Source: Symbiodinium natans
Taxonomy: Eukaryota; Sar; Dinophyceae; Suessiales; Symbiodiniaceae
Length of the DNA: 64,000 nucleotides
Assembly (NCBI GenBank): GCA_905221605.1
Contig: CAJNDS010002179.1
Span: 412,001-476,000, forward strand
Direction: 5' to 3'
The notes below the pieces were generated by a model. The model saw nothing but the letters and a program-made list of their open reading frames with translations, was not told where the DNA came from and searched no databases. Every line of letters begins with the position of its first letter. Within the stretch, counting starts at the first letter, position 1. Positions 60,456 through 64,000 of this stretch are shown one piece after another. The position numbers and the translations under genes were made by a program.

Positions 60456-60939
60456 TTTGTGAAAAAGCCCTATATTGCTCAAGAAGGAAAAGCCCAGTGC
60501 CTCCAGCTGCAAGCCAGAACTTTCCAGCCCCGCTGTCGTCCCCTTTCCACCTCTAACTCCCTGGCCCTCGCCTCCACTGCCAGATGATGCCGGAAGCGGG
60601 CAAAGAGGGGAAACCTTGGTTTAGGGTTTTTCCCCTCCTGCATCTAGGGTTTTGGGTTTAGGGATTTAAATGCACCGCGGATGTCAAGGTCTCTGCTGTC
60701 AGAGGTCTTCGTGTTCAGGGTGAAAGACCCATGCGCCCTGCCCTCCGAGAAGTGGGCCTCAAGAGTACTGCCACAACTCAAGCGCAAACTGCCAAAGACC
60801 TGAAATCCTTCGTTCCTACTGCAGGGCCGATGCTGCGATTCGGAGCACTACCATTTCGAGACCCAATTCGGGGACAGCAGACTCATAGTCCTTCGGGCAG
60901 CCTCCATGCCTTCATACACGCCGAAAGACTAAACCCTAA

Positions 60940-61017
60940 ACCCTAAACCCTCAACCCTCAACCCTAAACCCTAACCCTTAACCCTTAACCCGAAACCCTA
61001 AACCCTAAACCCCCCGG
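60940..61017. repeat. Mixed CCCTAAA tract
   Basis: CCCTAAA with CCCTCAA, CCCTTAA and CCGAAA variants, directly upstream of the exon-like segment at 61019. Confidence 0.9.
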
Positions 61018-61018
61018 T

Positions 61019-61095
61019 AAGCGGCCAAAGGTGCTTGGTTTCATCGACCTGGCCAGCGACGTCGAAAGGAATCCTGGGGCTTCTTCTACCCAAAC
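61019..61095 (+). CDS. Exon with a 2A-like motif
   Basis: Plus-strand segment KRPKVLGFIDLASDVERNPG followed by ASSTQ, running into family C copy C6. DVERNPG at 61058-61078 matches the D(V/I)ExNPG part of the 2A ribosome-skipping consensus, but the next residue is Ala (61079-61081) rather than the required Pro. 2A motifs are known at N-termini of some LINE proteins, so a retroelement fragment is possible, as is coincidence. Confidence 0.4.
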
Positions 61096-61186
61096 CTATA
61101 CTCCCTTAGAACCTTCATAAACACAATGTTGTTTAATACCCTCTTGGGTTTTACATAAACAAAAATAATCCCCAAGGGGGATATAG
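61096..61186. mobile_element. Family C introner-like element, copy C6
   Basis: CTATACTCCCTTAGAACCTT at the left, ACCCTCTTGGGTTTTACATA inside, CCCAAGGGGGATATAG at the right. Confidence 0.8.
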
Positions 61187-61215
61187 AAACAAAGAGAGTT
61201 TTTAGGGCTTAGGGC

Positions 61216-61317
61216 TTGGGGTGTTCCCCCTTCTACTATCAGTCTTTAAATAGGGAGGATACTAGGGGGTACTCTAATCCCTATAAAGGACTGCTCGTAT
61301 ACGGGGGAACATCCCAA
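61216..61317. mobile_element. Family A introner-like element, copy A2
   Basis: TTGGGGTGTTCCCCCTTCTA at the left, GTATACGGGGGAACATCCCA at the right, interior CTAGGGGGTACTCTAATCCC. Confidence 0.85.
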
Positions 61318-63480
61318 CTTAGGGTGTTAGGGCCTGGAGGTTGTTTTACCACCCTCGCTGACCTCTCGGCCACACCGTGCGTAGGGTTTAGGGTTTAGGG
61401 GCAGGGTTGAGAGTGTACATGTCTAGGGAGGAGGGCTGAGAACCAAAACGCGACATGCTCGTGTAAGACTAGGTCCAAGCCTTTCCGCACACATGGCCTT
61501 GCGTGGGTATCGCCAGATTTACGTCTTGCTAAACCCTAAACCCGAATCTTGAGTGTTGACTTGCATGTTGCGGTAGACTCAGTAGACTTTGAGAAGGTTG
61601 GTGTGCTCGCAGTCAAAGCTGTGGCGACCCATGTGGCCCCCAACACAGCTTCCCCCACAGAATCCTGCGAGACATCTGGCCGGGTAGATAGAGTGCTCTC
61701 GACAGGGCGCTGTTGAAAGAGGGCTGAAGGCTTTTGTCAATGAGGTGGAGGGCGACTTGGATGACTGCGTGCTCAAATGCTGGCGGTGGTTGAATTAAAG
61801 CTCTGCTGATTTCGAGGGTGTTGTTTCTGCGAATGCTCCTGGCACCGCATTCTCACATGCCTCTCCAGTGCACTCTTGCAGCAGCGCAGTGCGCAGTGCG
61901 CAGTGCGCAGTGCGCAGTGCCAACCTTTCGGCCGCGTTACTTTGCGGCGCGGTTGTGACATATTGCTTGTGCGAGTGGCTTGAGCCCCGTGCGTGTCGAA
62001 TTCGGGGTGTGGGGCTCTTGGCGGCAGCAACAACAGCAACAACAACCGGAGGGTTTGGGAGGGGTTTGGGGTAAACCTGTCAGAGCTAGCTGCAAGCTCC
62101 CAAAACCCGACGCATGCGCCCAATCCCTGCCTCGAGAAAGAACAGCTTCAAACAAAACAACAGCTTGTACATGTCGAACTTAGGGTTTAGGGTTTAGGGA
62201 TTCATCCCACCCGTGTCGCAAGCGTTTACAGAAGAGCCTCAGTTCAGACTGGGATCTTACATGGCTTCGGGCGGGCCGTAGGGTGGCACTCAAAGCAAGT
62301 AAACCCAGCACCAAAACCCCCAAGGTGTAAATCGGAATGACCAAACAAGCAACAGTGCCTCAGATGCCCTCCCTACTCTCCCTTGAAAACTCCCGATCCC
62401 TCCCCCTTGCTGCCGGCCTGCCTCTCACCATAAGTCAGTATGCAGAACCAACGAGTGTAAGACGACTAGGGGATAGGGTTTAGGGTTTAGGGTTTAGAGT
62501 TTACTTTCTATTCTTTGGAGGACTTCGGGGGCAGCTGCCCTGCTGCCCTGCCACACGTGATGCACACGCATTCGTAACAGTAATAATAACAGCTTCAGCA
62601 GAGTAAGCGTTGTTTAGTAAGTAGTGCCAAGTACAGAGTTTTTAGCACTTAGTAAATGGGGAGTAAACCAAGTAGTCATCGTAGCAACAAGAACAGTCGC
62701 CAGCTACTTGCATTCTCTAGCCCTCCGTCAAACTACTCTCCCATTTTTCTTCTCTAGTGGCGAAAACCCATACTCTTCTGCACAGCGAAGAGAGGAAACC
62801 TGCTGGCCCGCTGGTCTGTCCAGTCCGGTCGGCAAAGTGAGGCCCCGCTCCACCCCCCCCCCCCTCCTTCCACTGCACCCCCGGTGCTCTCTCTCTCTCT
62901 CTCTCTACGGCCACTCGCTCCAGCTGTCAGACGCGCAGCCTCAAAATCCCGACAGTCTCTTGCAACTTGGTCGGTCCAAGAGTCCAGGGCACTTCAGGCG
63001 CAGAGTCCAAGATTGGCCGAAGCTTCCTTGAACGGTTGCAGGGCGGGGGGGGTTGGGATTTGAGTTTGTAAGGTCCACGTGAGCTCATGGACGGGTCCAA
63101 ATTCGTAGATATGGCTTGGTAACTTCCGGACGCTCGGGCCAAGATGCGGCAGTACAGCGATAGACGGGACCCGACGACCCGCAGCATAGTGGCAGTATAG
63201 CAGTATGGCAATATAGCAGTATAGCAGTATAGAAGCATAGCAGCAGCAGCAGGAGGAGGAGTAGTAGTAGGTAGAACAGGAGTGGTCGTGGTAGTGGTAG
63301 TGGGTAGTCATAGCAATACTAAATGCAGCTCATGATTCCCATCCGGCTGTCGAACATGCGTTGCTGGCATGCAGAGCTGCTCATGCCTAGGCAGTCTGAA
63401 CCAAACTTCTCTGTTCCAGAGCCTATGAACCTTCTGCAGGTTCCGGGCTTGTTTGGGGCTTGATGGAATCAGGGTTACCT
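61318..63480. other. Repeats and weak frames, no gene called
   Basis: GCGCAGT-type tandem repeat at 61886-61921, (CT)n at 62886-62907, GCAGTATA-type repeat at 63189-63243, TTTAGGG remnants at 61384-61398, 62180-62200 and 62473-62500. Frames of 60-135 codons overlap on both strands without domains. A minus-strand frame at 61776-61579 is Cys/His-rich (CGGSCVGGHMGRHSFDCEH) and could be a small exon. Downstream exons of the JmjC gene should lie somewhere here, but I did not find them. Confidence 0.3.
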
Positions 63481-63481
63481 G

Positions 63482-63897
63482 TCAGTATGTCCAAAAATAG
63501 CGGTTGGCGCACTGATGTCCAAGAGTTTCGGCAAGATACAAGAAGGGTGCGCTCGCGGGCGGCATGAGGGTGAAGATCTTCCTTGGCTTCTTGCGTGTTG
63601 GATCCAGCATGGGCCGGCAAAGGCGCTCGAGGCTGACTTAACCACTTCAGTCCAAGGAGCTCACCCCGCACTACCAAGTAGAGATTCTCGTAAGGATCCT
63701 CGCAGTGGGTGAGGGCGGGGGGGGGGGGGGGGGGGGGGGGGGGGAAGGGGGGTACCCCTGGGTAAAAGCTGAGGACGACTCCTTGTGGCACGATGAAACC
63801 GACTGCTCGTCGCCTATCCACAAATTCACGGCCTCCGGCTCGTTGCCGAATGCCTCCCAGACAATAGGAGGAAGCATACTTTGGCCATGGGGATGAG
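63482..63897 (-). CDS. JmjC-domain hydroxylase, partial, JMJD7/JMJD5-like
   Basis: Three minus-strand exons join in one frame. Exon 63897-63782 gives VWEAFGNEPEAVNLWIGDEQ and SVSSCHK; exon 63698-63661 gives DPYENLYLVVRG; exon 63581 onward gives KIFTLMPPASAPFLYLAE. Joined, they show the JmjC core: a start around PEAVNLWIGD, the Fe(II)-binding His-x-Asp as H-K-D (His at the end of one exon, Asp at the start of the next), ENLY, and the KIFTLMPP strand. The first intron (63781-63699) uses a GA donor (CACAAG|GAGTCG) and acceptor TGCGAG, and holds a G28 run; the second (63660-63582) uses a GC donor and acceptor CCAAG. The distal His and the rest of the fold are not found in the window, and the N-terminus lies beyond its right edge. 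Members oxidise protein side chains (JMJD7 is a lysyl hydroxylase); the exact substrate cannot be inferred. The 174-codon frame at 63947-63423 is a shadow that reads through the introns. Confidence 0.75.
63717..63744. repeat. G28 homopolymer in an intron
   Basis: Longest G run of the window, wholly inside the 83-nt first intron of the JmjC gene. Confidence 0.95.
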
Positions 63898-64000
63898 CTC
63901 AGCCGGGGAATTGCTTGGGTTGAAAACACTCCCGACTCCCGAGACATGCAAGCACTTTCCTCAAGGCGTCATTCGCCAGGTTAATGCTCTGTCGTCCGTT

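Noticed and set aside
63189-63243. Regulatory repeat made of GCAGTATA units
   Set aside because: A short, imperfect microsatellite; nothing ties it to a promoter.
63423-63947. 174-codon proline-rich frame as a protein
   Set aside because: It translates the G28 intron of the JmjC gene in the wrong frame.

Overview
The window reads as nuclear DNA of a dinoflagellate; the species cannot be told from the sequence. The grounds are: the plant/alveolate-type telomere heptamer TTTAGGG scattered through the whole window as dozens of short internal tracts in both orientations; genes cut into many short exons; introns whose best frame-keeping donors are often GC or GA rather than GT; short direct repeats at intron edges; a GC-rich coding background; and a secreted-protein N-terminus of a kind common in dinoflagellates. 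There is no rRNA, tRNA, CRISPR or bacterial-style operon that I can support.

Most long open frames here are shadows. The real coding sequence sits in exons of about 60-300 bp, separated by introns made of (i) TTTAGGG/CCCTAAA tracts, (ii) short MITE-like inverted-repeat elements of about 65-150 bp, (iii) homopolymer G/C runs and microsatellites. I recognise at least ten recurring element families (called A to L below), most of them with copies lying exactly between exon-like segments. They look like introners, i.e. transposable elements that become introns on insertion.

Layout. 1.3-4.9 kb (+): a many-exon gene of unknown function. 5.36-5.53 kb (-): an exon with an HVFISYNW motif, next to a degenerate CCTACGCGG tandem repeat. 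7-13 kb: isolated exon candidates. 14.9-16.2 kb (-): decayed LINE-type reverse transcriptase. 16.3-17.1 kb: large trinucleotide repeat folding back on itself. 17.2-19.2 kb (-): exons of one or two genes split by E elements and telomeric tracts. 20.7-36.2 kb: exon candidates on both strands among telomeric arrays. 36.45-44.43 kb (-): a gene of about 22 exons, or two adjacent genes, beginning with a secreted-protein exon. 45-48 kb: isolated exons. 48.64-51.7 kb (-): a nine-exon membrane protein gene. 52.4-53.1 kb (+): a short multi-exon gene. 54-56 kb: exons and nested elements. 56.77-57.73 kb (-): an intronless Ras-like GTPase with a ubiquitin-like N-terminal region. 58.3-61.1 kb: exons on both strands. 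63.48-63.90 kb (-): part of a JmjC hydroxylase gene split by two introns of about 80 nt and cut by the window edge.

The most interesting content is the intron machinery: several element families acting as introns in one locus, elements nested in elements, telomeric tracts inside introns and supplying GT donors, and introns bounded by direct repeats up to 21 nt. All exon joins were made by eye from reading frame and are approximate unless exact bases are given.
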